64,000 bases of DNA, taken from the NCBI GenBank assembly GCA_022071955.1, contig JAJVIM010000007.1, positions 1 to 64,000 of the forward strand, written 5' to 3'. The position numbers were made by a program, and so were the translations under genes. The notes beneath the pieces are model-generated. The model had not been told where the DNA came from, ran no database searches, and saw only the letters and a list, made by a program, of their open reading frames with translations. This DNA comes from Anaerolineae bacterium (GTDB lineage: Bacteria > Chloroflexota > Anaerolineae > 4572-78 > J111). Positions 9,848 to 18,266 of this stretch are shown piece by piece (position 1 is the stretch's first letter; each line of letters starts with the position of its first letter).

Positions 9848-11834
9848 GGCCCACCTCGATGATCAGATTTTGGTATTTGTCCACCCGCAGAATATCGCCG
9901 GCAGCGAAAAAAACGGTGGTATCCGGCTGAACCACCACCGCCGGGCCAATGATCCGGTGACCGGGTTTGAGTTGCAGCCCGTGATAAAACGGCACTTCGG
10001 CCAATCCGCCGGCCAGCACCACCGGCCGCCGGTCAAACGGTTCCAGCGCGGTTGTGTCCGCCGCGGCAAAAACTGGCAGCGACGGGCGGGCCAGTTGGCC
10101 CACCGCCCGCAGCCGCAGGTTGACAATTTCCACCGGCATGGCCGGCTCGCTGTGGCCGTAAACCTGGCGATGCGCGGCGTGAAACTGCGCTACAAAATCC
10201 GGCGTCAGCGGCACCGCCAACTCATAAGACTGGCCGCGATAACGCATATCCAGCAGCTTTTCCAGCGCAATCTGGCCAGCCGGCACGCCTTCGGCCTGCA
10301 CTTCAGTTTGGCCGCGCTGCGCCAGCGGGGCAATCAGCGCCTCAAGCTCGGCGGCCGGGGTGCTGCCGGGCCGCATCACCGTTTGCACGTAATCTTTCAC
10401 CACATCCGCGGCCAGCATGCCAAACGCCGACAGCGTCGCCGCGCCGGGCGGAATGAGCACCCGCGGAATGTTGAGGCTGCGGGCCAGGCCGGCGGCGTGC
10501 AGGCTGCCCGCCCCGCCAAACGAAATCAGCGTAAAATCCTGCGGGTCGTAGCCGCGCTGAATCGAAATCACCCGCAGCGCCCGCTCCATGTGGGCGTTGA
10601 CCACCGCAATGATCCCCAGCGCCGCGCTTTGGGCCGACGTGAGACCGGGCCGCGCCGGCAAACTGGCAGCGGCAGCCAGCCGGGCCAGGGCCGCCTCCGC
10701 CGCCGTCACATCGAGCGCCATTTGGCCGCCCAAAAACTGGTCGGCCGGCAAACGGCCCAAAATCAGGTTGGCGTCGGTCACCGTGGGCTGAGTCCCGCCG
10801 CGGCCGTAACATACCGGGCCGGGATCGGCCCCGGCGCTGGCCGGCCCCACCCGCAGCGCGCCGCCGGCATCCACCGCCGCCAGCGAACCGCCGCCAGCGC
10901 CCACCGTGTGAATATCAATCACCGGAATCCGCAGCGGCAGCCCGCCAATTTCAGACTCGGTGGTCACTTGCGGCTCGCCCACCGCCAGCGACACATCGGT
11001 GGAGGTGCCGCCCATATCAAAGGTGATGATCTGCTCAAAGCCGGCGGCCCGGGCCACCGTCCGCGCCCCAACCACGCCGCCGGCCGGGCCAGACAGCACA
11101 CAGCGCACCGCCTCGCGCCGGGCCTGGCTGGCCCGGATGCTGCCCCCGTTAGATTGCATCACCCGGAAATCGGCGGCGCGGGTGTCGCGCTCAAGCTGGG
11201 CCAGGTAGTGGTCCATCACCGGCGACACAAACGCGTTGATCACCGTGGTGCTGGTGCGCTCGTACTCGCGAAACTCCGGCAGCACCTCGCAGGACAGCGA
11301 CACAAAAAAGCCCGCCGCCCGTAACCTTTCGGCGATGATTTGCTCGTGGGCCGGGTATATAAAGGAAAAGAGCAAACTCACCGCCACCGATTCAACACCG
11401 GCCGCCCGCAACTGTTCAATCAACGGACCGAGCTGCGCCTCCACCAGCGGAACCAGCGGCCGGCCGTGGTGATCAACGCGTTCGGTGACTTCAAAGCGCA
11501 GCTCGGCAGGCACCAGCGGTGCGGGCCGGCGGCCAAACAAAGCGTAAATATCGGCGCGATTCTGGCGGCCAATTTCCAGCACATCCCGGAACCCGGCGGT
11601 GGTAACCAGCGCCGTCACCGCACCTTTGCGTTCCAGCAGGGCGTTGGTGGCCACAGTTGAGCCGTGGACAATGGCGGCTTGCGCCAACTGCGGGGTATGC
11701 TGCAAACCGTCCAGCACGGCCTGGGCCGGCGCGCCCGGCGTTGACAGCGTTTTTTGGGTAGAAAATCGGCCGGTGGCTTCATCAAAAAACACAAAATCGG
11801 TAAATGTGCCGCCAATATCTATCCCGATGCGCAT
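9840..11834 (-). CDS. hyuA: Hydantoinase A / 5-oxoprolinase N-terminal subunit
   Basis: This is the ATP-binding partner of hyuB. The actin-like ATPase motifs are MRIGIDIGGTFTDFVFF at the N-terminus, VHGSTVATNALLERKG, and TFDMGGTSTDVSLAVG in the middle, followed by LISFGGAGSLHAAGLARSL. I place the start at 11834 (664 residues) rather than the upstream in-frame ATG at 11846. A GGAG element lies 6 nt before 11834, and the family begins directly with the phosphate-1 motif. The leader holds a 14-bp hairpin (11868-11898). Substrate is unresolved (oxoproline or N-methylhydantoin class). Confidence 0.94.
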   Translation of the reverse strand: MRIGIDIGGTFTDFVFFDEATGRFSTQKTLSTPGAPAQAVLDGLQHTPQLAQAAIVHGSTVATNALLERKGAVTALVTTAGFRDVLEIGRQNRADIYALFGRRPAPLVPAELRFEVTERVDHHGRPLVPLVEAQLGPLIEQLRAAGVESVAVSLLFSFIYPAHEQIIAERLRAAGFFVSLSCEVLPEFREYERTSTTVINAFVSPVMDHYLAQLERDTRAADFRVMQSNGGSIRASQARREAVRCVLSGPAGGVVGARTVARAAGFEQIITFDMGGTSTDVSLAVGEPQVTTESEIGGLPLRIPVIDIHTVGAGGGSLAAVDAGGALRVGPASAGADPGPVCYGRGGTQPTVTDANLILGRLPADQFLGGQMALDVTAAEAALARLAAAASLPARPGLTSAQSAALGIIAVVNAHMERALRVISIQRGYDPQDFTLISFGGAGSLHAAGLARSLNIPRVLIPPGAATLSAFGMLAADVVKDYVQTVMRPGSTPAAELEALIAPLAQRGQTEVQAEGVPAGQIALEKLLDMRYRGQSYELAVPLTPDFVAQFHAAHRQVYGHSEPAMPVEIVNLRLRAVGQLARPSLPVFAAADTTALEPFDRRPVVLAGGLAEVPFYHGLQLKPGHRIIGPAVVVQPDTTVFFAAGDILRVDKYQNLIIEVGRG

Positions 11835-11867
11835 ACGCAGCTCCATTTCATTTGGATTGGCTTGATG

Positions 11868-11898
11868 CGGTTTTGGGCGGCAAAGCCGCCCAAAACCG
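11868..11898. repeat. 14-bp perfect hairpin upstream of hyuA
   Basis: CGGTTTTGGGCGGC (11868-11881) and GCCGCCCAAAACCG (11885-11898) form a perfect stem with an AAA loop, 34 bp upstream of the hyuA start. No U-run follows on either strand, so it is not a normal terminator. Confidence 0.6.
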
Positions 11899-11910
11899 AC
11901 TACGTAATAT

Positions 11911-11975
11911 TTTCCCCTCCCCCATTTTGGGGGATACCCCTGCGGGGCACAGGTGGGTTAGGGGAGGGGGTAAAT
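11911..11975. repeat. C-run/G-run inverted repeat
   Basis: TTTTCCCCTCCCCC near 11911 and AGGGGAGGGGGTAAA near 11959 are imperfect inverted copies. They surround a smaller CCCC/GGGG hairpin. The element resembles those at 21495-21517 and 55738-55786, suggesting a dispersed family. Confidence 0.5.
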
Positions 11976-12051
11976 TCCCCCAAATTTTTGGGCCACGATT
12001 TAATGCAGAGCTACCTATAGCCCATTATAACCACGCCCAAAATAAACAAAA

Positions 12052-12085
12052 AAAAGGCGCTCTGCGAACAGAACGCCTTTTTAGT
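12052..12085 (-). terminator. Intrinsic terminator after the CBM48 gene
   Basis: On the minus strand AAGGCGTTCTG-TTCG-CAGAGCGCCTT forms a strong stem (one G-U pair) followed by a U-run, 15 bp beyond the stop at 12100. A-runs and T-runs on both sides make it potentially bidirectional. Confidence 0.8.
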
Positions 12086-12099
12086 GAAAGTTTTTATTG

Positions 12100-12402
12100 T
12101 TAGTTCAGGAAGGTGGTTACAACTGAGTTGTCGCCGTCAACATTATTCGGCACGTATTTATCGGCGTTCCAGTCATTGTGCCATTCGGCGTCGTCAACCA
12201 AAAAGCGATACTGGTATTCGCGATCCTGTTCCAGTTTGAGGGTAGTCTGCCACACGCCTTTCACTTTGCGCATAGGGTTGGCGGATTCATCCCAATCGTT
12301 GAATTCGCCCACCAGGCAAACCTTTTTGGCTTCAATTTCGTCGGGTAACTGGAACGTTACCTGACATTCCGGTTTAGTTTTGAGGAATTTTTTTGTTACC
12401 AT
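12100..12402 (-). CDS. Small glycogen-binding (CBM48 / AMPK-beta-like) protein
   Basis: This is a stand-alone carbohydrate-binding module of 100 residues. The core VTFQLPDEIEAKKVCLVGEF, NDWDESANPMRKVKGVWQTT and YQYRFLVDDAEWHNDWNAD matches isoamylase-N/CBM48 domains: the VGEFNDW and YRFLVDD(A)EW strands with the Trp residues that stack on alpha-glucans. I chose the ATG at 12402 because AAGGAG lies 6 nt upstream; the in-frame start at 12432 lacks this. No catalytic domain is fused and no glycogen gene is adjacent. It probably binds glycogen or acts as a partner for a separate enzyme (inference). Confidence 0.85.
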   Translation of the reverse strand: MVTKKFLKTKPECQVTFQLPDEIEAKKVCLVGEFNDWDESANPMRKVKGVWQTTLKLEQDREYQYRFLVDDAEWHNDWNADKYVPNNVDGDNSVVTTFLN

Positions 12403-12432
12403 TTTTCTCTCCTTAACCACTAGCTGCGCCAA

Positions 12433-12878
12433 TTCCTCGTATTTTCGCCGTTGAACCTCGCGAGAATTGACAAAATTTATACCTAACGGTGACTATCGTA
12501 TCGTAAAAACTTATTTTTGCAAATCCAAAACAAAAATTTCTGTCAATTTTTGAGGAATAAATACAACTAACGTTTAGTTCAGACTACAAAATTAACGATT
12601 TCTTTCGATTTTCTAAATTTCGAAACGAATCGGTTTTATTTTTTGCCCAAAATTCTGTCTTTCGGCTCAACTTTTTGAATTTTTTGTCGATTTCTCTGCC
12701 ATTTTTTGATTTTTGCTACAAATAACCGTGAGTATAGCCATCATATTTGTAAAAAAGTTTTTGGCGCGCCGATTTTGTGGCTCGCTACCTCCATTTTTTC
12801 TTGCGCACCGATTTTTTGTCAAAGAAAATTTTCACACTCCGGTTTGTGTTTGCCAACTCTGTTGGAATTGGCTATCAT
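12433..12878. other. AT-rich intergenic stretch
   Basis: About 450 bp with no plausible gene, strongly A/T-biased against GC-rich neighbours and with many T-runs. Two similar segments, GCGCGCCGATTTTGTGGC near 12761 and TGCGCACCGATTTTTTGTC near 12803, form a degenerate direct repeat. The promoter for the following plus-strand operon is expected here, but I cannot assign one confidently. Confidence 0.4.
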
Positions 12879-12948
12879 GGTGCCCTTTAATTGCGCCTGG
12901 TTAACTCAGCCCGCCCCCTTCGGCGGGCTGATTGTTGATAAAGGCACC
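12879..12948 (+). promoter_or_regulatory. Structured 70-nt leader element before the GT39-like gene
   Basis: GGTGCCCTTTA (12879-12889) pairs with TAAAGGCACC (12939-12948) with one bulged C. Inside, CAGCCCGCC (12907-12915) pairs perfectly with GGCGGGCTG (12922-12930). The result is a two-helix structure with an asymmetric internal loop. It ends 16 bp before the start codon, next to the ribosome-binding site. Confidence 0.5.
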
Positions 12949-12964
12949 CGGTTTGGAGGAATCC

Positions 12965-15900
12965 TTGAACCAGAACACAACCGAACCGAAATGGACGTTG
13001 GCCGTGGAATGGCTGGTGCTGCTGCTGATCATCGCCGCCGCCACATTTTTGCGCTACTGGCGCATCGAAGAAGTGCCGCCCGGTTTCAACTCCGATGAAG
13101 CCGTGGGCGCGATTGGCGCGCTGACCACCCTGCGCGACGGCTTGAAATTTACTTACGAAGGGCAGGGCGGCGGCGGCACGCTGGGCTTTTATTTTGCGGC
13201 CGCTTCATTTTATCTGTTCGGCCCGTCGATTGCGGCCATTCGCGGGGTGGCGGCCTGGGCCGGGGTCATGAGCATCTTCTTTAATTATTGGACCGTGCGA
13301 GAAACGTTCCGGCTCGAAGGGTTGAACCGCGCCCGCCTGCTGGCCGGTCTGTCGAGCCTGGGGCTGGCTTTTTCGGTGTGGCATTTGTGGTCCAGCCGGG
13401 TGGCTTTTGCTACCATCGGCGTGCCGTTTTTAATGCTGCCCTCGGTTTATTTTTTGTGGTGGGGGTTAAACCGCCGCACGCCCAAATGGGCCTTTGGGCT
13501 GAGCGGCCTCTTTTTGGGCGCGTCGCTCTACATTTATCTGTCGGGGGCGTTTGCGCCGGTGTTGTACGCCGCCTTTTTTGTAGCGCAGTGGGCCGTTCTC
13601 AGCCTGGCCCGGCGATTTAATTGGAAAGCCGCCCCGTCCACCGCCTATCTGACTTCGCAATTCTGGAATTTATTCATTGCCGGCTTTGTGGCGGCACTGA
13701 CCCTGTTGCCGATGGTTTACGTGCTGCTGGCCCGCCCCGATCTTGATGCCGGCTCAACCCGCGTCAGCCAGGCCATTTTCACCAACCCCCAAATTAATCA
13801 GGGCGACCCGTGGGGCTTGCTGTGGCGAGCCTTCATTGGCAATTTTACCGCTTACGGCGTGTCGTTTGGCTGGCTGGTGGGCCGGCCGCCGGCGCTGTCG
13901 TTCATCCCCCCGGCGATTGGCCTGCTGGTGTTTGCCGGTTTCCTTATTTCGTTGTGGCGCGGCTTGCGCGGCCGAGCGGCCTACCTGTTTGTGTGGCTGT
14001 GGTACGGGGTGATGCTGCTGCCCAGCATCCTGTCGCCCGATTCCATCCCGCACAACCTGCGCACCATCGGCGCAACCACCCCCACCTACGTGTTCGCCGC
14101 CATCACCGTGCTGACTGTGCTCGAGCTGTTGTGGGCCGCCGGCAACCGCTGGCTGGCCCCACGTCTGAGCGCAGCGAGCTATCGCCGGCTGCGGCGCGGC
14201 GCGGGCGCAGTTATCGGCCTGCTGCTGCTGTGGCAATTCTGGCAGGTTAACCGGCCGCAGCTCAACTACTATTTTTATGTGTACCCGGCCACCAACGACG
14301 CCCAGGCGGCGTTTCACGTGTACGCCGTGGACATGGCCAACGAGATTTTAAAAGAACAAAACCGGGACGCGGCCTTTATTTTGCCGCGCAACACCGCCGC
14401 CGGCGAAACCTACCGCAACTTCACCACCGATTTTTTGACCGAACTGAAGCCCCACCCCGCCGCCCACTACTGGGTGGTCGATGACGAGCGCACGCTGGCC
14501 CAGGATTTAACCCAGGCCGCCGCCCAGCACAGCGTTATTCGCGTGGTACAGTGGCTCACCTCCAAACACACCGGCGCCGATCCCAAAGGCGTCATCCCCT
14601 ATTATCTTGAAAAATACGGCTACCACGACCACCGGCATGGCTTTAAATATTTCAACATCGATACCTACCAGCTCGAAACGCCCGCGCCAGATTTTACCGC
14701 CGAGAAACTCACCCCGGCTAACATCAATTTTGGCGACCAGCTCAAGCTGACCGCCTTCGGGCTGGGCGATGCCGGCGACGTGAGCGCGGTCAACGTGGCC
14801 CAGGCGCGCAGCAAAGATTTGCTCTGGCTGCGGCTGTCGTGGCAAAAAACCGGCCAGCAGCCGGAAAATCTCAAAGTATCGGCCATTGTTTACACCCAAA
14901 ACGGCCAGCTTGTGACCCAGGTTGACAAAGAACTGCTCAACAACTGGTGGCAAACGGGCAGCCGAGATTGGGACGTGGGCGCGCAGGAAGACACCTATTT
15001 TCTCATTCCCATTCCGCCCGCCACCCCGCCCGGCGACTACCTGCTCAAAATTGCGGTCTACGGCGAAGAGTCGCTGGCCCGGCTGCCGGTAGCCGACAGC
15101 AACGCCGACCGGCTGACCGAGCTGGCCCCCTTCAAAGTGGCGCCGGCCACCAAACGCACTAAAATCGAAGACCTGACGCTGGCCCTGCCCGCCGAACAGC
15201 CCCTGCTGCCCGGCCTCAAACTCATCGGCTTTGAAACCCTGCCCGGCCAGTCGGTGCGGGCGGGGCAGCAATTGGGGGCGTCACTCATCTGGCAGGCCGA
15301 TGACCCACCGCCCGCCGCCGATTTGCAAATGGGGCTGGTGGTCAAACCCAAAGAGGGCAAAGACGAGTGGCCCATTTCCGAGCCGGTGGGGCTGGCCGGG
15401 CCGGGCTATCCCAGCTCGCGGTGGCGCGCCGGCGAAATGCTGCGCGGCTGGCTCACGGCCCGCATCCCGCCCACGCTCGAACCGGGCATTTACGAGTTGG
15501 AACTGCGGCTGAGCAACGCCGGCAGCAACAAACTCTCGCTGCCCGTGGGCGACTTTGAAATTACCGGCTGGCCGCGCAACTTTACCGCCCCCCGGCCGCA
15601 ACTGCCGTTCAACGCCGAATTTGGCGGGCTGGCCACGCTGGTGGGGCTTGACGCCAACGCCAGCACGCTCTCGCCCGGCGGCACACTCAACGCCCGGCTC
15701 TACTGGCGCAGCGACGCCGAATTTGACGCCGACTACACTGCCTTTGTCCAGTTGATTGGGCCTGATGGCGCGCTGCACGGCCAGGTTGACCAAACACCCG
15801 GCGCGGGCCAGTTCCCCACCACTGGCTGGCTGCCCGGCGAATATCTGACTGACCCGTACGCCGTCACGCTGGCCGCCGACGCGCCGCCCGGCGACTATCA

Positions 15901-16006
15901 GATTGCCATCGGCCTGTATAACCCGCATACCGGCCAGCGGCTACCCGTAACCGGAAACAACTGCCAGCCGGACGTTTGCCTGCTGCCCGGCTTAACGGTG
16001 AAATAA
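12965..16006 (+). CDS. Large polytopic GT39/PMT-like membrane protein with C-terminal beta-sandwich modules
   Basis: About 1013 residues. The first ~450 form a multi-pass membrane domain. Its first extracytoplasmic loop, RYWRIEEVPPGFNSDEAVGA, carries the acidic pair (DE) typical of GT-C enzymes that use polyprenyl-phosphate sugars. The remaining ~550 residues are extracytoplasmic: a loop domain, then about three beta-sandwich modules; the last contains LYWRSDAEFDADYTAFVQLI and TTGWLPGE. The start is TTG at 12965, 5 nt after GGAGG; the TTG at 12932 lacks a ribosome-binding site. The next gene begins immediately after the stop. Likely a sugar transferase or lipid-linked sugar-processing enzyme; donor and acceptor unknown. 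Confidence 0.75.
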   Translation: MNQNTTEPKWTLAVEWLVLLLIIAAATFLRYWRIEEVPPGFNSDEAVGAIGALTTLRDGLKFTYEGQGGGGTLGFYFAAASFYLFGPSIAAIRGVAAWAGVMSIFFNYWTVRETFRLEGLNRARLLAGLSSLGLAFSVWHLWSSRVAFATIGVPFLMLPSVYFLWWGLNRRTPKWAFGLSGLFLGASLYIYLSGAFAPVLYAAFFVAQWAVLSLARRFNWKAAPSTAYLTSQFWNLFIAGFVAALTLLPMVYVLLARPDLDAGSTRVSQAIFTNPQINQGDPWGLLWRAFIGNFTAYGVSFGWLVGRPPALSFIPPAIGLLVFAGFLISLWRGLRGRAAYLFVWLWYGVMLLPSILSPDSIPHNLRTIGATTPTYVFAAITVLTVLELLWAAGNRWLAPRLSAASYRRLRRGAGAVIGLLLLWQFWQVNRPQLNYYFYVYPATNDAQAAFHVYAVDMANEILKEQNRDAAFILPRNTAAGETYRNFTTDFLTELKPHPAAHYWVVDDERTLAQDLTQAAAQHSVIRVVQWLTSKHTGADPKGVIPYYLEKYGYHDHRHGFKYFNIDTYQLETPAPDFTAEKLTPANINFGDQLKLTAFGLGDAGDVSAVNVAQARSKDLLWLRLSWQKTGQQPENLKVSAIVYTQNGQLVTQVDKELLNNWWQTGSRDWDVGAQEDTYFLIPIPPATPPGDYLLKIAVYGEESLARLPVADSNADRLTELAPFKVAPATKRTKIEDLTLALPAEQPLLPGLKLIGFETLPGQSVRAGQQLGASLIWQADDPPPAADLQMGLVVKPKEGKDEWPISEPVGLAGPGYPSSRWRAGEMLRGWLTARIPPTLEPGIYELELRLSNAGSNKLSLPVGDFEITGWPRNFTAPRPQLPFNAEFGGLATLVGLDANASTLSPGGTLNARLYWRSDAEFDADYTAFVQLIGPDGALHGQVDQTPGAGQFPTTGWLPGEYLTDPYAVTLAADAPPGDYQIAIGLYNPHTGQRLPVTGNNCQPDVCLLPGLTVK

Positions 16007-18202
16007 GTGAGCCACTCCCGAAACCGGCCGGCGCCGCTGCCCCAAATTCTGCTCGCTGCGGCGATGCTGGCCTATTTTGCCTTTGCCGTATATTACACCA
16101 ACCAGCGCCACCTGGCCTTTGAAACCGGCGCGTTTGACACCGGCGTTTATATCCAGCCGCTGTGGAATTTTTTGCACGGCAAAGGTTTCGCCGTGTCGTT
16201 GATTGAAGACAACGGGCCGCTGCGCTGGGCCACCCACGTAGAACCGATTTTGTTTGTGATTGCCCCGCTCTACGCCCTCTGGCCAGACCCGCGCACGTTG
16301 TTCTGGCTGCAAGCGGCGGCGCTCACGCTGGCCGCCGCGCCCATTTTTGCCCTCGGTGTGCGCCGGTTGGACAATCCGTGGGCGGCGCTGGCGGTGGCGC
16401 TGGCCTACCTGCTCATGCCCGCCACCGAATCGGTGACGTTGTTTGATTTTCACGCGGTCACCCTGGCCCCGCTGTTTCTGCTGTCGGCCATCTATTTTTT
16501 AGATAAAGCGCTGGCCACGCAGGGCGTCAGTTTTTGGCTGTGGCCGGAGCGAGTCAGCAAATCAACGAGTCAGCGAATAGCGCCCAACACGCGGCATGCA
16601 ACATGGTTGAATTATATATTTGCCGGCCTCTTCTTTCTGCTGGCGCTCTCCACCAAAGAGGACATCTCGCTGATTGTGCTGATGATCGGCTTGTATTTGC
16701 TGCTGCGGCGGCGCTGGTGGGCCGGCGGCGCGCTGGCCGTGGTTGGGCTGCTCTGGTTTTATGTGACTTTTCAGGTGATCATTCCGGCCTATCGCGTGGG
16801 CGGCGGCCATTCCATTTACGCCGCCTGGTTTGAAACACTGGGCCACACCCCGCTGGAAATCGCGCTGTCGCCTTTTACCCACCCCGAAAAAGTGCTGGCG
16901 CTCATCTTTCGGCCCGGCAGCATCCCCGCTTTGCTGATGATCACCGTGCCGCTGGCGCTGCTACCGTGGGCCGGCCTGCCGCTGCTGGCGCTGGCCGCGC
17001 CGTCGCTGGCGTTTGTGTTGCTCAGCGCCAACCCCACCCTGCGCCAGCTTGAAACCTGGCACTACGCTACGCCGATGCTGGCCATGCTGCTGCTGGCCGC
17101 CATCGACGGCCTGGCCCGGCTCAATTTTCTATTAACCCACCTCAACGAAAAACTGGCCCGGCGCGAGCCGCAAATTAACGGCTGGCGGCTGGTTGTCTTT
17201 CGCTTGACCCGGCCCAAACTAACGCTGAAACTGCTCAGCCTGATTTTGCTGTTCACCGCCCTCACCTATCACCATTTTCGCGGCTACACTCCGCTGTCGC
17301 TGCTGTACGAACCCATCGAAGTAACCGCCCATCACGAACTGGGCCGGCAGATTGCCGCCGCCATTCCGCCCGAGGCCAGCGTGCTGGCGCAGGCGCAGTT
17401 GATTCCCTACGTGGCCCACCGCGACAAACTGGGCATCTGGAGCGGCCCGCTGCTCACTGATTACGACTACATCTGGCTCGACCTCAGCCATCCCAAACTG
17501 CCCAACCGCTTTGGCGCGCACGATGACCTCATCATCGGCATGATTTACGAGCACGCTTTTGGCGTTGTCCGCGCCGAAGACGGCTGGCTGCTGCTCAAAA
17601 ACGGCGCGCCGCGCCTGCCCATCAGCGACAATTTGGTTACGTTTACTCAGTTCGATGCCCTGCCCGCCGCCGCCCAACCCTTTGCCGTCACCTTTGGCGG
17701 CCAGCTCAAACTGGTCGGCGTCAAGCCGGAAATCCGGCGGCTGGCCACCTCGGATACCGAGCCGCAGGTAATGCTCTATTTTGAGGCCCTCCAGCCGCCC
17801 GCCGAGGATTACCACCTGTTTTTGTACCGGCTCGATGCCGGCGGGCAGATTGCCGGCGCCACGGATTACACCCAGCCGGCGCTGGTGTGGTGGCCCACCT
17901 CGCGCTGGCAGGCCGGCGACCGGCGGCAGGTGCGGGTGAACACCATTCCCTGGTGGACAGGCGACAAAACCGACTTTGCCTACGCCCTCGGTTTTAGCCG
18001 CAACGCTGACCCGTGGGATGTTGCCGCTCGGCTGCCCATTACCCAATTTGACCCGGCGCTCAACCCGCCCGGCAGCGCCCCCATCGACGGCGGCACGCTG
18101 CTGCCCATTGCCGGCTTTCGGCGCTGGGCCGGGCTGGTCTACCCCGAACCGCTGGCACAGGAAGTAGGAAGCAGGAAGCAGGAAGTAGGAAGTAGGAAGT
18201 AG
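16007..18202 (+). CDS. DUF2079 family membrane protein with beta-sandwich C-terminus
   Basis: 731 residues, about 10 membrane helices, starting with GTG directly after the preceding TAA (ATAAGTGA), so translation is probably coupled. DUF2079 features are FETGAFDTGVYIQPLWNFLH, RWATHVEPILFVIAPLYALW and VTLFDFHAVTLAPLFLLSAI. The family is predicted to be GT-C-like but has no assigned reaction that I know. After the membrane part (about residue 560) a beta-sandwich segment (VMLYFEALQPPAEDYHLFLY; WWPTSRWQAGD) resembles the modules of the two neighbours. The last ~14 residues (QEVGSRKQEVGSRK) and the stop codon are encoded by a heptanucleotide repeat, so the C-terminus has probably been altered by repeat growth. 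Confidence 0.8.
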   Translation: MSHSRNRPAPLPQILLAAAMLAYFAFAVYYTNQRHLAFETGAFDTGVYIQPLWNFLHGKGFAVSLIEDNGPLRWATHVEPILFVIAPLYALWPDPRTLFWLQAAALTLAAAPIFALGVRRLDNPWAALAVALAYLLMPATESVTLFDFHAVTLAPLFLLSAIYFLDKALATQGVSFWLWPERVSKSTSQRIAPNTRHATWLNYIFAGLFFLLALSTKEDISLIVLMIGLYLLLRRRWWAGGALAVVGLLWFYVTFQVIIPAYRVGGGHSIYAAWFETLGHTPLEIALSPFTHPEKVLALIFRPGSIPALLMITVPLALLPWAGLPLLALAAPSLAFVLLSANPTLRQLETWHYATPMLAMLLLAAIDGLARLNFLLTHLNEKLARREPQINGWRLVVFRLTRPKLTLKLLSLILLFTALTYHHFRGYTPLSLLYEPIEVTAHHELGRQIAAAIPPEASVLAQAQLIPYVAHRDKLGIWSGPLLTDYDYIWLDLSHPKLPNRFGAHDDLIIGMIYEHAFGVVRAEDGWLLLKNGAPRLPISDNLVTFTQFDALPAAAQPFAVTFGGQLKLVGVKPEIRRLATSDTEPQVMLYFEALQPPAEDYHLFLYRLDAGGQIAGATDYTQPALVWWPTSRWQAGDRRQVRVNTIPWWTGDKTDFAYALGFSRNADPWDVAARLPITQFDPALNPPGSAPIDGGTLLPIAGFRRWAGLVYPEPLAQEVGSRKQEVGSRK
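18160..18201 (+). repeat. Heptanucleotide tandem repeat (GGAAGYA)6
   Basis: Six consecutive 7-bp units, GGAAGTA or GGAAGCA, start at 18160, 18167, 18174, 18181, 18188 and 18195. They overlap the 3' end and stop codon of the DUF2079 gene. Confidence 0.95.
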
Positions 18203-18212
18203 GACAAGATCG

Positions 18213-18254
18213 GTCATTTGTCATTCGTCATTGGTCATTCGTCATTCGTCATTG
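18213..18254 (+). repeat. Heptanucleotide tandem repeat (GTCATTN)6
   Basis: Six 7-bp units, GTCATTT/C/G/C/C/G, run from 18213 to 18254 in the gap between the DUF2079 and DUF2723 genes, 11 bp after the previous heptamer array. Confidence 0.95.
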
Positions 18255-18266
18255 CAGAGAAACCTT

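Noticed and set aside
9468-11324. 618-residue open frame opposite hyuA/hyuB
   Set aside because: It spans the antisense of two clear genes and their overlap, is rich in Arg/His/Gln and shows no domain. It is a consequence of high GC.
12801-12870. Transposon end or IS fragment in the AT-rich stretch
   Set aside because: Only a short degenerate direct repeat is seen, with no inverted ends, target duplication or transposase remnant.
12879-12948. tRNA-like cloverleaf before the GT39-like gene
   Set aside because: The outer stem looks like an acceptor arm, but there is no T-loop, anticodon arm or CCA end. It is kept only as a leader structure.
18231-18266. ATG at 18231 as start of the DUF2723 gene
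   Set aside because: It lies in the GTCATTN repeat and gives a non-family N-terminus. GTG 18267 is more likely.
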